A stretch of DNA of 64,000 nucleotides, taken from positions 62,001 through 126,000 of the forward strand of contig CAJEXW010000004.1 of the NCBI GenBank assembly GCA_903994525.1, given 5' to 3'. A model generated the notes under the pieces. That model saw nothing but the letters and a program-made list of their open reading frames with translations. It was not told the origin of the DNA and made no database searches. This document shows positions 26,544-36,342 of this stretch, in pieces. This stretch comes from an uncultured Chlorobiaceae bacterium. Lineage in GTDB: Bacteria > Bacteroidota > Chlorobiia > Chlorobiales > Chlorobiaceae. Position 1 is the first letter of the stretch, and every line of letters starts with the position of its first letter. The translations under genes and the position numbers were made by a program.

Positions 26544-27584
26544 TTATTGTTTGTACTGTGGATTAAATTCATTCGTATAAATGTCTGAAGGCTTAAGCTG
26601 GTCTGGCTTTAAAAGCCCATCTTCGGTAAATTTTTCGATCCAGAACTGAATATCCCTGTCGGCAATAAATTGATTGTCCGGCGACCAACGAACTCCCCGG
26701 TAATACCTTGCCAATTCAGGATTTCCCCCTTTTGCTTCAGAGATATCAGCATAAACTTTGCGTACACGATCAGGATTTTTCTGATACTCTTCCCAAACGA
26801 TGCGCCTTGCTTTATCGACCGCTCTCAAATACCTCCTGACCTCTTCAGGATGTTCCTTGATGAATTTCTCCAGAAAACCTTCGCTGGTGGTCAGCAAACT
26901 CAGATTGCCACGTGTCTCGAAACTGCTTGTTCCAGGGATCCTTCTGACTCCACCATGGTCAACAGTGCGATCAAATTGTGTTCCGCCACTGGTTGTCCAT
27001 GCAATAGCATCAACCTGTCGACTCCGGAGAACCTGTTCCTGATTTTCAGCAGGAACAATAACCAGTTCTACGTTGTCAATGGAGAGTGCGTTCTGCTTCA
27101 AAAAGGTTCTGATAATAAAGTCCGCTTCAGCACCAAGCACATTAACCGCTATCTTTTTTCCTTCCAGATCTTTGATAGTGTGAATATTACTCTCCTCAAG
27201 AACCAGCAGGCCGGAATGTTCAGGCTTTTCCGTAACAGAACCGGGCAGCAGCAGCTTAACCTTCGCCCCTTTGCTTATGGCATTCACCCAGATCGAGATC
27301 GAACCTCCGGCGACATCGAGGTTATTTGCCAGGAGTGCCTGCATCGTCACTGTACCGCCACCGCCACCCTGTATCGTGATTGGCGTAAGAACCACCTTCT
27401 CCTCTTCAAGAACATCTCTTCCTGTCAGTTTTTTCGCTAACTCGTAGTTAGTCGGAGCTGAAGAATCGCTTACCCTTATGGAAAAAGCTCGTTCAGTGTG
27501 TTGCGAAGAGTTGAAAAAAAACCAGCAAAAACCAGCAAGAATAAGGGAAACCACAGCTATAACTTGTATTTTTATGCTTTTCAT
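26544..27584 (-). CDS. NMT1/SsuA-like binding protein 2 (cassette 2)
   Basis: This 346-residue protein has an N-terminal hydrophobic anchor or signal (VIAVVSLILAGFCWFFF) without a good lipobox. The substrate-binding body has FSIRVSDSSAPTNYELAKKL, the glycine-rich TIQGGGGGTVTMQALLANN and IKDLEGKKIAVNVLGAEADF. It is a clear paralogue of the neighbouring 27624-28661 protein and shares the unusual 'DSSAP' and 'GGGT' phrases, so both probably bind related ligands for the single permease of cassette 2. Ligand unknown. Confidence 0.85.
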   Translation of the reverse strand: MKSIKIQVIAVVSLILAGFCWFFFNSSQHTERAFSIRVSDSSAPTNYELAKKLTGRDVLEEEKVVLTPITIQGGGGGTVTMQALLANNLDVAGGSISIWVNAISKGAKVKLLLPGSVTEKPEHSGLLVLEESNIHTIKDLEGKKIAVNVLGAEADFIIRTFLKQNALSIDNVELVIVPAENQEQVLRSRQVDAIAWTTSGGTQFDRTVDHGGVRRIPGTSSFETRGNLSLLTTSEGFLEKFIKEHPEEVRRYLRAVDKARRIVWEEYQKNPDRVRKVYADISEAKGGNPELARYYRGVRWSPDNQFIADRDIQFWIEKFTEDGLLKPDQLKPSDIYTNEFNPQYKQ

Positions 27585-27623
27585 GAAGCTCTCATTATGT
27601 GTTTATCGAATCATCGGTAACAG

Positions 27624-28661
27624 TTATTTTTTATACAACAGGTTGAATTCATTGGTGAAAATATCAGAAGGCTTGATTTGACCAAGTCTCAGCTTTCCCT
27701 CGGATACAAGAATGTCAATCCACCACTGGAGATCCTTGTCTTGAGCAAAAGGATAATCGGGCGAGAAGGTCGGGCGATAATATTCGGCGAGTTTTGGGTT
27801 GCCTCCTTTTACCACAGCAATATCTGCATAGGCTTTTTTAACTTTTTGAGGATCTTTCTGAAATTCTTCCCAAAGAATGCGTTTCGATTTTTCAAGGACT
27901 GTAACAAAGTGCCGGACAATCGCAGGATGCTTCTTTATAAAATCCTCCCTGAATCCGCTCCCCATGGTTATGGTTTCTCCTCTGATGGCATATCGCTGTG
28001 TACCCGGAAGCTCCCTGAAAGCACCACGGCTCATAGCAATTTCATAATCGATACCACCACCCATCGTCCATGCAGCAACATCAACCTGCCCGCTTCTCAG
28101 CACCTGCTCAATCTGTGGACCAGGAACCACCGTTAATTCCACCTGATCAATCGATAAACCATTGAGCCGGAGATACTCCCGAATCTCATAATCGGCAGAT
28201 GCACCAAGAACATTAACAGCAATTTTTTTGCCCGTCAGATCTTTTACCGTGCGGATTGTACTGTTTTCCAGAACCACCAAACCATTTCCTGGATTGCTTT
28301 TGGAGGTGGTCATGCCGGTTGCAACCGCTTTGATTTTACCGCCTCCGGCAATCGCATTAATCCACGCAGGCCAAGCCGAAGTTGCATAATCGACATTGTT
28401 GGCAAGCAGCGACTGAATGGATATGGTTCCACCCCCACTTTGCGCAAGAGTGATGTTTTCAAGCTGAATACCCTCTTCAGCTAAAATGTCCCTTCCCGTC
28501 AACCGACTCGCAAGCTCCCACTCTGAAGGAGCTGAAGAGTCGAGAAGACGAATCGTCACAGGAGCATCTGCTTTTTTAGCTTGTTTCGAGAAAGAATAGC
28601 CAGCTCCAATAACTCCTGCGGCAATGACCGCTATCAAGAGAATTTTTTTACGATGACGCAT
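27624..28661 (-). CDS. NMT1/SsuA-like binding protein 1 (cassette 2)
   Basis: This 345-residue paralogue of the next gene has an N-terminal membrane anchor (LIAVIAAGVIGAGYSF), TIRLLDSSAPSEWELASRL, SGGGTISIQSLLANNVDYAT and VKDLTGKKIAVNVLGASADY. It lies eight bases after the permease gene. Two binding proteins for one permease suggest two related substrates or affinities. The family includes sulfonate, taurine, nitrate and pyrimidine-precursor binders. Confidence 0.86.
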   Translation of the reverse strand: MRHRKKILLIAVIAAGVIGAGYSFSKQAKKADAPVTIRLLDSSAPSEWELASRLTGRDILAEEGIQLENITLAQSGGGTISIQSLLANNVDYATSAWPAWINAIAGGGKIKAVATGMTTSKSNPGNGLVVLENSTIRTVKDLTGKKIAVNVLGASADYEIREYLRLNGLSIDQVELTVVPGPQIEQVLRSGQVDVAAWTMGGGIDYEIAMSRGAFRELPGTQRYAIRGETITMGSGFREDFIKKHPAIVRHFVTVLEKSKRILWEEFQKDPQKVKKAYADIAVVKGGNPKLAEYYRPTFSPDYPFAQDKDLQWWIDILVSEGKLRLGQIKPSDIFTNEFNLLYKK

Positions 28662-28669
28662 ACAAATCC

Positions 28670-29536
28670 TTATCCAAGAATTGAGCTGCCTATTTCACCT
28701 TTCCATGAGGTGGTTTTCTTTTCAAACCAGACCAGGAGATAGTTGACCATCAACCCCAATATGGCCAGTGTCAAAATGCCGGCATACATCTCTGGCACCA
28801 TGAAGTTGAACTGCGCATTCTGAATGAAAAATCCGAGTCCGGATTTAGCCCCGATCATCTCTGCGGCAATAACCACCATGAGAGCAATTTTAGCTCCCAA
28901 TCTTGCTCCGATAACAATTGAAGGGATACTGGCAGGAAGAATCACCTTCTTAAAGAGTTCCCAATCGGAAACCCCCATTGACTTGGCTGCCTTTATGTAG
29001 ATCGGATCAACGCTCTTGACACCACTTATAGTGTTCATCAAAAGCTGCCAACTGGCACCATAGAAAATGATGGCAATCTTCGATGATTCACCAAGCCCCA
29101 ACAAGAGAAGAAATATCGGTAGCAGGGCGAAGGTTGAAACATTCCTCAGGCTCTGCACAAAGAGATCGGTATATCGTTCAAATTTGTTATACCACCCCAT
29201 CAAAAAGCCCAATGGCACGGCAAGCAAAAGTGCAAGTCCAAAGCCTGCTGCGGCTCTCTGCAAACTTACCAGCACATGCAAGAGCAACTTGCCAGACAAC
29301 GCAAGATCAAACAATGTCTGAATGGTGGTAGAAAATGCAGGAAGGAACAAAGGATCAATAATCCCAAGACGTGGCAAAGCTTCCCATACGGCAAAAAAGA
29401 GAAGCACCAGAGGAATTCCGCTCGACCATTTCTTCAATCCCTCTGCATAGGGTGTAAATCGTTTTACGTATGCACTGAAATCAACCACTTGGGTTTTCTG
29501 TCTTCCCTCTGTCTGTACTGCCAGCTCTTCTGACAT
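28670..29536 (-). CDS. SsuC/TauC-like ABC importer permease (cassette 2)
   Basis: The 288-residue permease has about six helices after a 45-residue cytoplasmic N-terminus. Its EAA loop is YIKAAKSMGVSDWELFKKVI, followed by LPASIPSIVIGARLGAK. It is the only permease in cassette 2, so it probably homodimerises with two copies of the 29581-30423 ATPase. It lies 44 bases downstream of that ATPase gene. Confidence 0.9.
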   Translation of the reverse strand: MSEELAVQTEGRQKTQVVDFSAYVKRFTPYAEGLKKWSSGIPLVLLFFAVWEALPRLGIIDPLFLPAFSTTIQTLFDLALSGKLLLHVLVSLQRAAAGFGLALLLAVPLGFLMGWYNKFERYTDLFVQSLRNVSTFALLPIFLLLLGLGESSKIAIIFYGASWQLLMNTISGVKSVDPIYIKAAKSMGVSDWELFKKVILPASIPSIVIGARLGAKIALMVVIAAEMIGAKSGLGFFIQNAQFNFMVPEMYAGILTLAILGLMVNYLLVWFEKKTTSWKGEIGSSILG

Positions 29537-29580
29537 AATGAATCTCCTTTTTCGTTAATCTTGAATGAGTATTGATAGTC

Positions 29581-30423
29581 TTATTCTGAAAACACCGGCG
29601 CAAGTTTCCAATCCTGTTGAGCTTTATTAACTTCGGCCTTGAGCGCACCCCAAACCTTATGGCGATTTGCGGCAAATTCACTGCTTGAGCGAATATCTCC
29701 GTTACGTGGTCGAGGAAGATCGATCTCGATGATATCTTTGATCCTTCCGGGACGTGCCGTCACAACCGCAACCCGATCGGCGAGAAATACCGCTTCATCA
29801 ATACTGTGAGTAACAAAGATCACTGATGTGTCGGTACCCTCCCAGATTCTGATGAGTTCATTCTGAAGAATTTCTCTTGTCTGGGCATCAAGCGCTGCAA
29901 ATGGCTCATCCATCAGCAAAACTTCTGGTTTGGTTGCAAGCGCCCGTGCGATAGCCACTCTCTGCTGCATTCCACCAGAAAGCTGATAGGGAAATCGGTC
30001 TTCAAAATCAGAAAGACCAAACAGTGCTAATAACTCCCTGCCAATCTTCACGCGCTCCTCCTTGGGAACGCCACGTGTTTCAAGCCCAAATTCGATATTC
30101 GAAAGAGCGCTTCGCCATGGAAAAAGCGCATACTGCTGAAAAACATAACCTGTTTTAACGCTTGGAGCCTCCACGGGTTTATCATCAAGATAAACGACCC
30201 CACTGGTCGGCGCACTCAGCCCACCAACAAGATCAAGAAATACCGATTTTCCGCTGCCACTCGGACCAACCAATACCAGAAACTCCCCTTTTTTGATCTT
30301 CAAATCAAAACCATGCAGCACTTCAATCTCATTGGAGATGACACCATTGTTGTTCACCTGCTGACCATGCTTGAGCTTGAATTTCTTGTGTACCTTCTCT
30401 GCGACTATTATGTCCATAACCAT
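29581..30423 (-). CDS. SsuB/TauB-like ABC importer ATPase (cassette 2)
   Basis: This 280-residue ATPase has Walker A GPSGSGKSV, Q-loop in VFQQYALFPW, signature QLSGGMQQR, Walker B EVLLMDEPFAALD and H-loop FVTHSIDEA. The first ATG reads MVMDIIVAEK; the second ATG (MDII) may be the true start. It follows the NifK-like gene by 67 bases on the same strand, which ties the importer to the nitrogenase-like module. Confidence 0.9.
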   Translation of the reverse strand: MVMDIIVAEKVHKKFKLKHGQQVNNNGVISNEIEVLHGFDLKIKKGEFLVLVGPSGSGKSVFLDLVGGLSAPTSGVVYLDDKPVEAPSVKTGYVFQQYALFPWRSALSNIEFGLETRGVPKEERVKIGRELLALFGLSDFEDRFPYQLSGGMQQRVAIARALATKPEVLLMDEPFAALDAQTREILQNELIRIWEGTDTSVIFVTHSIDEAVFLADRVAVVTARPGRIKDIIEIDLPRPRNGDIRSSSEFAANRHKVWGALKAEVNKAQQDWKLAPVFSE

Positions 30424-30490
30424 CCTTTTATCGTGATTTTTTATAGTGTGTTACGTGGAGGCAATGAATTGCCCTTGTATCATGAGGGAA

Positions 30491-31810
30491 TCAACAGAGA
30501 TGATACTCTCTACTGAACGCAAGAAGAGCGGTTCCAATATCCTCAAGCAGAGTGGTTGCGCCACGATAACCTGCATAGCTGCGTTCAAGCACAATCCGAT
30601 CAGCCAGTGGAAAAGAGAGTGCCAGAAAAGGGATACCAAGCTCTACCGAAACCTCACGTTCAAGACTACTCCCCAGAATGAGTTGAGCTTCAGAACTTCT
30701 GATTATGTCGGATATTTCGCTACGATCTTCGCTGAAGATGACCTCAGAATCATAGCCTGAAACAATCGCCGCAAGACGTGTTACCAGCCTCTGGCGCACA
30801 CTATCGGGAGGATTGTCGGTAAGAATGAGTGTACGCGGTAACAGACCAAAGCTTGTACCAAGAAACTCAGCAATACCAACAACCTGGGCACTCTCACCAA
30901 CCAGCGTAAACTCACGTTGAAAACCTGCTCGGTAATAACTGTCAGCCAATCGCGCAAACTGGAAGTTGAGACGTGAGTCCTCGCGAGCGATAAACGCTTC
31001 AGTACGAATTGTGTCCAGCTTCAGTTGCTCCGTCAGACGGCGAAGCAATGTCGATGTTGCAGTGCCAATTGGCAGTCCATCCAGGATGATCGAAGAAGTG
31101 GCATAGCGCTCTTCCAAAAGTCTCGCCGGAAGTTCTCCCCAAGGAGAGAGAACCAGATTAAGGACTGCTCCAGGAATCTGTTGCCATGAAGCAACACTCT
31201 GTTCACTCCCGAGCAATAAATTTGGAACTAAACCAATACCTTCCAGCAGCCGTCCCAACTCCTGAAGGTTGCCTCGCCAAAAAGGATCCTGATTCGGAAT
31301 AATGCCCCAGATATTGACCAATCCAGAGGGAAACTCTTCTGGTTTTTTCCAGATGTCGGGCAGTTGCTCAATAAGCGCTTTAACAGCAAGATGGTATCCA
31401 TGATGCACATCGCCACTGAATCCTGGAGTATTTGCGTAAATGACCGGCCAATCCTGATCACGTCCTTCCCTGGCCATAGCAGGGATGTCATCGCCAACCA
31501 TCTCCGTTGAGCAACCAGTAACGATGGCGTAGAGATCGCCCTGAACAACTTTGACCGTATTTTTGAGCTGCTCCCGCAAACGGGAACCACCACCAAAGAC
31601 CACATGTTTTTGACCAATATTGCTTGATGAAACCGGTGGACTCCCAAAGGGATCGTTTCCTCCAGACATACGTGTTCCTCCCAAGTAATACTGTACACCA
31701 CAACCTGCCGTGCTGTGAATAACCGGAACCACTCCCTCGATCGCTTCAAAAAGCTGTAATGCTCCATGCAAAGCGCATGAGTTGCGCGATCCCTCCAAAT
31801 AATGCGGCAT
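30491..31810 (-). CDS. Nitrogenase-like NifK/NifD-fold subunit with three cluster cysteines
   Basis: The start is the ATG at 31810 (MPHYLEGSRNSC), preceded by GGAGG inside the end of the NifD-like gene. The 439-residue product has cysteines at 12 (RNSCALHG), 37 (STAGCGVQ) and 100 (VTGCSTEMVGDD). These occupy the positions and spacing of the three cysteines that hold the P-cluster side ligands in NifD/K or the [4Fe-4S] cluster in BchN. It is shorter than true NifK (about 520). With the NifD-like and NifH-like genes upstream it should form an ATP-dependent two-component reductase. It is not a recognised nitrogenase, chlorophyllide reductase or CfbD; methylthio-alkane reductase-like function is possible but unproven. 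Confidence 0.82.
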   Translation of the reverse strand: MPHYLEGSRNSCALHGALQLFEAIEGVVPVIHSTAGCGVQYYLGGTRMSGGNDPFGSPPVSSSNIGQKHVVFGGGSRLREQLKNTVKVVQGDLYAIVTGCSTEMVGDDIPAMAREGRDQDWPVIYANTPGFSGDVHHGYHLAVKALIEQLPDIWKKPEEFPSGLVNIWGIIPNQDPFWRGNLQELGRLLEGIGLVPNLLLGSEQSVASWQQIPGAVLNLVLSPWGELPARLLEERYATSSIILDGLPIGTATSTLLRRLTEQLKLDTIRTEAFIAREDSRLNFQFARLADSYYRAGFQREFTLVGESAQVVGIAEFLGTSFGLLPRTLILTDNPPDSVRQRLVTRLAAIVSGYDSEVIFSEDRSEISDIIRSSEAQLILGSSLEREVSVELGIPFLALSFPLADRIVLERSYAGYRGATTLLEDIGTALLAFSREYHLC

Positions 31811-31811
31811 A

Positions 31812-33227
31812 TTATTTAACCTCCTGCTTAATGTGCCAGTTGTGGCTTCGGCGAAACCAGGCATCCTTATAGGGTGAATTGACCTTCGCCAAAGAATCGC
31901 CATAAGAATGGTTTGCCAGCGCGATTTTGATACGTCGAGCCAGACGGACAACACCACTGTAACCAACAAGAGCAAGCGACTCTAACGAAACCGCTGGAAT
32001 ACCGAGGCGGGCAACTTGAGCAACATGAGTTGAATCTCCAAGGTAGAGGTCTGGAGTGAGAGTGCGAAGAATCGAAATCTCTTCAAAAGCCTGACCATCC
32101 GAGACATGAATCTGGAGTGATGGATTCCGTGCAGCCAGCTCATCAAGATGCCTGATATGCAATCGATCAAGGTGCGTCAAGGTAAGCCCGGCAATTTCTC
32201 CACCCAGCTCTTCGACCAGATCAAGCACACTGAAGGCGTTGGCCGATGATAACGATATATAGACCTTGACTCCTTTTAACGAAAAACTACCCAATTGGCG
32301 AGCTATCTCTGCCGCTTTACCACTATGGAGTTCTTCGGCTGTATCCTCTTTTCCAAGTAAGGTTGCAATCGACTTCAGCCAGCGACCGGTTCCCTCAATA
32401 CCAACAGGTCGCGACACATCAAGAAGCGGTACCTTGTATTTTTGCTGGAGTATTGCACCGAGATACTCCGGCGCATCAGGGCAAAGCGGAATAGAGGCGC
32501 GAGCAGCCACCGCTAATCTGAAAACATCAATCGTCGAATCATCTGGAAAAACGTTCAAGGTGATACCAAGCTCTTCCAGGAGATGTTGCGCCTCTTTTCG
32601 ATCCTGCGGATGTTCTGCCACCGAAAGAAGATTCAGCGACTCATTTTTTTCTATCGCGGAGGCCTCTCCTGTCAGATACTTCAGCAGGGAATGTAATGCC
32701 GTATCATAGCCGGAAACCGCATTTTGTGACGAAAATCCGGTCACATAAACGGGGACTATCGAAAGTCCAAGCTCCTCATGCAGCTCTTCGACAACCGACT
32801 GTATGTCGTCGTTGTTTATTGCAATCACCGGATTACCCACAATGAATACAACAGACGGATGATAGCGACGATACAAGGCAACAACACTTTTGCGCAACTT
32901 GCCATCTGCACCCATAATGGTATCGCGCTCATCAAGATTGGTAACAATCCAGTGGGTATTATTGCGTCTTGACGCAATATGGTGCAGACCTGCGGCAGCG
33001 CAACCTCGCGGCCCATGAATAATAGTGACACTGTCGCGTATCCCCGCCAGAATACGCAACGCATAAAGCAGATCATCATTGCTGCTCTGCGCAAAGGTTC
33101 TGATACGCTGGGGAATTTCATCTCCGGCGAACTCTTTTGAAGCAACGGAAACTGTCCCGAGCCAAGCGCCGAGAGTGTCGAGACGCTTTTCCCTGCTCCG
33201 CGGTGCTTTTGGGCGTAATAGACTCAT
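31812..33227 (-). CDS. Nitrogenase-like NifD/NifE-fold subunit
   Basis: The 471-residue protein has the nitrogenase component-1 fold. HGPRGCAAAGLHHI (Cys 76) matches the second P-cluster cysteine region. VFIVGNPVIAINNDDI stands where nitrogenases have 'CPxGLIGDDI' but without the Cys, and the first cysteine is also absent. A later Cys in LCPDAPEYLGAILQQKYKVP aligns by eye with the position of the FeMo-cofactor Cys ligand of NifD ('hCyrsmnyia...kyGIPw'). The pair therefore has one plus three cluster cysteines and perhaps a cofactor pocket. It lies 36 bases after the NifH-like gene. Function unknown. Confidence 0.82.
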   Translation of the reverse strand: MSLLRPKAPRSREKRLDTLGAWLGTVSVASKEFAGDEIPQRIRTFAQSSNDDLLYALRILAGIRDSVTIIHGPRGCAAAGLHHIASRRNNTHWIVTNLDERDTIMGADGKLRKSVVALYRRYHPSVVFIVGNPVIAINNDDIQSVVEELHEELGLSIVPVYVTGFSSQNAVSGYDTALHSLLKYLTGEASAIEKNESLNLLSVAEHPQDRKEAQHLLEELGITLNVFPDDSTIDVFRLAVAARASIPLCPDAPEYLGAILQQKYKVPLLDVSRPVGIEGTGRWLKSIATLLGKEDTAEELHSGKAAEIARQLGSFSLKGVKVYISLSSANAFSVLDLVEELGGEIAGLTLTHLDRLHIRHLDELAARNPSLQIHVSDGQAFEEISILRTLTPDLYLGDSTHVAQVARLGIPAVSLESLALVGYSGVVRLARRIKIALANHSYGDSLAKVNSPYKDAWFRRSHNWHIKQEVK

Positions 33228-33263
33228 AATATATTTACGGGCTTCGCTCTGTTTAATGATCGA

Positions 33264-34139
33264 CTATATGGATGCCATCTCATGCACCACTCCTGTTTCT
33301 ACTTCAAATATTCTATCGCCCCACTCTCTTGCCCACTTTTTCAGTTCAGGCGAATTAAGTGGTTTTGGAATAACCGAATCGTCATTCTCGTCGATGTATT
33401 GAGCCAGGTTTCTATAGACTTGGGCCTGCTCGGATTGAGGTGCTGCTTCAATAACAGTTTTGCCATATAATTCACTTTGTGCAACCACCAGTGAACGTGG
33501 CACATAACCGATAACGCTGGTACCAGTCTTTTCCGCAAAATCGTCGATTAGCGACGGCGCATAAGCGGCAAGAATACTGTTGGCAATAACTCCACCAAGA
33601 CGAGCTCCTCCGGATGGCGCATATTTGTTGACCGCCTTAAAGAGATTGTTGGCTGCAAAAATCGCCATAAAGTCAGAAGAGGTTACCACAAAAGCACGAT
33701 CAGCAAGACCATCGCGAATCGGTACCGCAAATCCACCACAGACGACATCACCAAGAACATCATACAAGACAAAATCAGGCTTAAACTCATCAAAAACCTT
33801 CAACTCCTGGAGCAATTCCACTGCTGCATTAATTCCTCTTCCAGCACATCCAACACCCGGCACCGGACCCCCTGCCTCAATGCAGAGCACGCCACCAAAA
33901 CCAATGGCTGAAATATCCTCAATCCTGAGCTTGCTCTGCTCGCGCAGCGTATCAAGCACCGTCGGCAAATCATTCCCTCCTCGCAGAATGGTCGTTGAAT
34001 CACTTTTTGGGTCGCAGCCAATCTGGATTACCCGATAGCCTGAATCAGCAAGAGCTGCACTAATGTTTGACGTCGTTGTTGATTTACCAATGCCGCCCTT
34101 GCCATAAATGGCAAGATGTTTGCCTATTTTTTCACTCAT
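33264..34139 (-). CDS. NifH-like ATP-dependent reductase
   Basis: The chosen start is the ATG at 34139 ([16 protein letters not shown]), with a GGCAGGA ribosome site; an upstream extension to 34217 is not supported. The 291-residue protein has the P-loop [11 protein letters not shown] (12-22), DPKSDST, and the [4Fe-4S] cysteines Cys 98 (PGVGCAGRG) and Cys 134 ([12 protein letters not shown]) that bridge the NifH dimer. Ferredoxin-type electrons would pass through it to the NifDK-like partner with ATP hydrolysis. The switch and cysteine sequences are closer to general NifH/BchL/BchX than to ParA. No nifB, nifE, nifN or nifV lies nearby. Confidence 0.9.
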   Translation of the reverse strand: MSEKIGKHLAIYGKGGIGKSTTTSNISAALADSGYRVIQIGCDPKSDSTTILRGGNDLPTVLDTLREQSKLRIEDISAIGFGGVLCIEAGGPVPGVGCAGRGINAAVELLQELKVFDEFKPDFVLYDVLGDVVCGGFAVPIRDGLADRAFVVTSSDFMAIFAANNLFKAVNKYAPSGGARLGGVIANSILAAYAPSLIDDFAEKTGTSVIGYVPRSLVVAQSELYGKTVIEAAPQSEQAQVYRNLAQYIDENDDSVIPKPLNSPELKKWAREWGDRIFEVETGVVHEMASI

Positions 34140-34190
34140 GTCCTGCCTATATGAATTTGATATATGAACGACACTTTCTATTATTTTCTG

Positions 34191-34226
34191 AAAAACAAAA
34201 AGCCGATTTCCTGACAAAAATCGGCT
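34191..34226 (-). terminator. Attenuator-type terminator, leader C
   Basis: A perfect 9-bp stem AGCCGATTT/AAATCGGCT is followed on the minus strand by TTTTGTTTTTC. It is the best hairpin of the five and stands between promoter side and gene, so read-through must be possible for the NifH-like gene to be expressed from this leader. Confidence 0.7.
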
Positions 34227-34449
34227 TCTTTATTTACTTGATTTTATTCATCAAGTTCTACATCAAGAAGAAAATTTAAATGCCAAATACTTTATTAAGG
34301 AGAAACAACAACTGTTTAACATCAGAGTTCCCTTTATATCGGTGTTTAAAAAAAAATTTATAAAGTAAATACCGCTCTTCATTCCTTTATAGATAAAGAA
34401 TAAAACCCATTGTGTAAATCCCTATTAAACGGCATTTCATATACCCAAT
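34191..34449 (-). promoter_or_regulatory. Conserved leader, copy C (NifH-like operon)
   Basis: The dyad at 34449-34416 reads GGGTATATGAAATGCC, then CCG/AGG around TTTAAT, then GGATTT. After about 180 bases a clean ACTTGAT/ATCAAGT hairpin (34236-34256) is followed directly by a terminator stem (34201-34226). The NifH-like start is 50 bases beyond. The layout matches leaders A, B, D and E. Confidence 0.65.
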
Positions 34450-34584
34450 AAAGGGTAGCTCAGAAAAAACTATCGCATAGCAGAAAAAAAATCTAACAAC
34501 TAAAGATGCTTCTGTGTTTGAAATCTTAAATATTTTGGCTCTACAAATCACAAGTCTGATCAACCATTATTGTTCGCAAACGTT

Positions 34585-36342
34585 CTAACCCACTTCATTC
34601 AGCAATATCCCAGCCTGATGCAAGCGCCAATAGTGCCCCTGCCGAGCAAGCAACTCATTATGGGTTCCGCTTTCGACAATCTTTCCCAGCTCCAGCACGC
34701 AAATAGTATCCATTTGTTGCACTGTCGATAAACGATGAGCAATTACCAGAAGAGTGCGGCCAGCCGATACCCGGTGAATCGCTTTCTGAAGCACCTCCTC
34801 AGTTCGTGAATCGAGGCAGGCAGTTGCTTCGTCAAGAATCAGGATTCTCGGATCAAATATCAGCACACGGGCAAACGAGAGGAGTTGTCGCTCACCAGCC
34901 GACAGAGTACTGGCTCGCTCCGAAAGAGTGGTTTTATACCCCTGGGGTTGACGCAGAATAAACGGTTCAGCCCCTACCAGCCTGCAAGCCTCCTTGACCC
35001 GTTCCTCAGAAATGTCGGTCTGGAAAAAGCGTATGTTATCAATAATGGTGCCGGAAAAGAGTGTCACATCCTGCTGAACAATACCAACTGAACGCCGGAG
35101 CTTGTCCAGCGGCCACTCACGAATATCCTTGCCATCAATAATCAACGAACCTGCCGTGACATCATAAAATCTGGTAACAAGATTCATGATAGAGGTCTTG
35201 CCTGCGCCGGTGGCACCCACAAAACCAATACGCTCTCCAGGATGAATAGTCAAGTGAAGATCGTGCAGTACAGGATGGCCTGGACGATAGGCCAGAGAGA
35301 CACCATCTAACGTAATCAAACCAGATATCTCCGGCGCTGTTGCACCAGCAACCTCCTGAATATCAGGAATCTCCTGAAGCGTTCGGCTGATGCGATCAGA
35401 AGCAACAATCGAAGACTGGAGCGTGTTCATCTGCTGGGAAATGGTGTTAATCGGCTGGAAAAAGCGCCGAATGTAACCCACAAAAGCATACAAAACACCA
35501 AAGGAAATTGTCCCGCCAATCACCCCTTTACCACCAAACCAGATAAGGGCAGCAATCGAAAGATCTCCCAAGAGTTCGGTGATATTAAAAAAAAGCAAAA
35601 ACCACCGATTTTCGAGAATAGTCCATTCAAGCAGGGCTTTATTGCGCTCGTCCAGACGCCTCCGCTGCTTCTCCTCCTGATGAAAAATCTGAACAATCGC
35701 CATACCGCTCAGATTCTCAGCCAAAAATCCTATAAGCACACCAAGACGATGACGAACTTCGGTGTTGATTGTTCTGATTTTACTTTGAAAAAAGAATGCC
35801 AAAAAAACAACTGGAGGAACAAGCAGAAAACAATAGAGCGCTATAACCACGTTCAAACGCAACATAAAAAACATGATCAGCACAAGCGAAAAAGTACCTC
35901 TCAGTGTGTTGGCCAAAAACTGGGTAAAAAAGTTATTGAGCGCTTCAGTATCGCTGACAACATTGGTGATGATACGCCCTGGACTGTTTTGGTCGAAGTA
36001 ACGCAGTGCCAGTCGCTGAATGTGCTTGAAGAGATCAATTCGAATCGATCGCACAATTGAGAGACCTATCCGCTGTAACACAATGTCCTGATAATAGGTT
36101 AGACCAAAGGCAAGCAACACCAGCCCAAGATAGCTCAAGGCCATGAGCAGAATTGCTCCAGAATCCGGTTTGGAAACCGTTACAAAACGATCAATCGCCT
36201 CTTTGACCAGCCATGGCTGCACCAGATCAATAACCACCACTGCCACCACCAGAATGCAGACAATCGCCAACCTCTTCCGATGTGATTTGATATAAGGAAA
36301 CAAGGTTGCAAAAGCGCCCCTTGTTTGTGATTGCGTGCTCAT
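34585..36342 (-). CDS. Heterodimeric ABC exporter, catalytic half (cassette 3)
   Basis: The 585-residue half-exporter has six membrane helices and an NBD with GATGAGKTS, TLSAGERQ (an S-A-G-E variant signature), LILDEATACLDSRTE and IAHRLST. The catalytic Glu and His are present. It overlaps its partner by four bases. Sequence style (MdlB/YheH-like) differs from the exporters of cassettes 1 and 2, so this pair was probably recruited independently. Confidence 0.9.
   Translation of the reverse strand: MSTQSQTRGAFATLFPYIKSHRKRLAIVCILVVAVVVIDLVQPWLVKEAIDRFVTVSKPDSGAILLMALSYLGLVLLAFGLTYYQDIVLQRIGLSIVRSIRIDLFKHIQRLALRYFDQNSPGRIITNVVSDTEALNNFFTQFLANTLRGTFSLVLIMFFMLRLNVVIALYCFLLVPPVVFLAFFFQSKIRTINTEVRHRLGVLIGFLAENLSGMAIVQIFHQEEKQRRRLDERNKALLEWTILENRWFLLFFNITELLGDLSIAALIWFGGKGVIGGTISFGVLYAFVGYIRRFFQPINTISQQMNTLQSSIVASDRISRTLQEIPDIQEVAGATAPEISGLITLDGVSLAYRPGHPVLHDLHLTIHPGERIGFVGATGAGKTSIMNLVTRFYDVTAGSLIIDGKDIREWPLDKLRRSVGIVQQDVTLFSGTIIDNIRFFQTDISEERVKEACRLVGAEPFILRQPQGYKTTLSERASTLSAGERQLLSFARVLIFDPRILILDEATACLDSRTEEVLQKAIHRVSAGRTLLVIAHRLSTVQQMDTICVLELGKIVESGTHNELLARQGHYWRLHQAGILLNEVG

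Noticed and set aside
33264-34139. Genuine nitrogen-fixation nifHDK operon
   Set aside because: The D and K partners lack the full set of P-cluster cysteines and are short, and nifE, nifN, nifB and nifV are absent. Only a nitrogenase-like label is justified.
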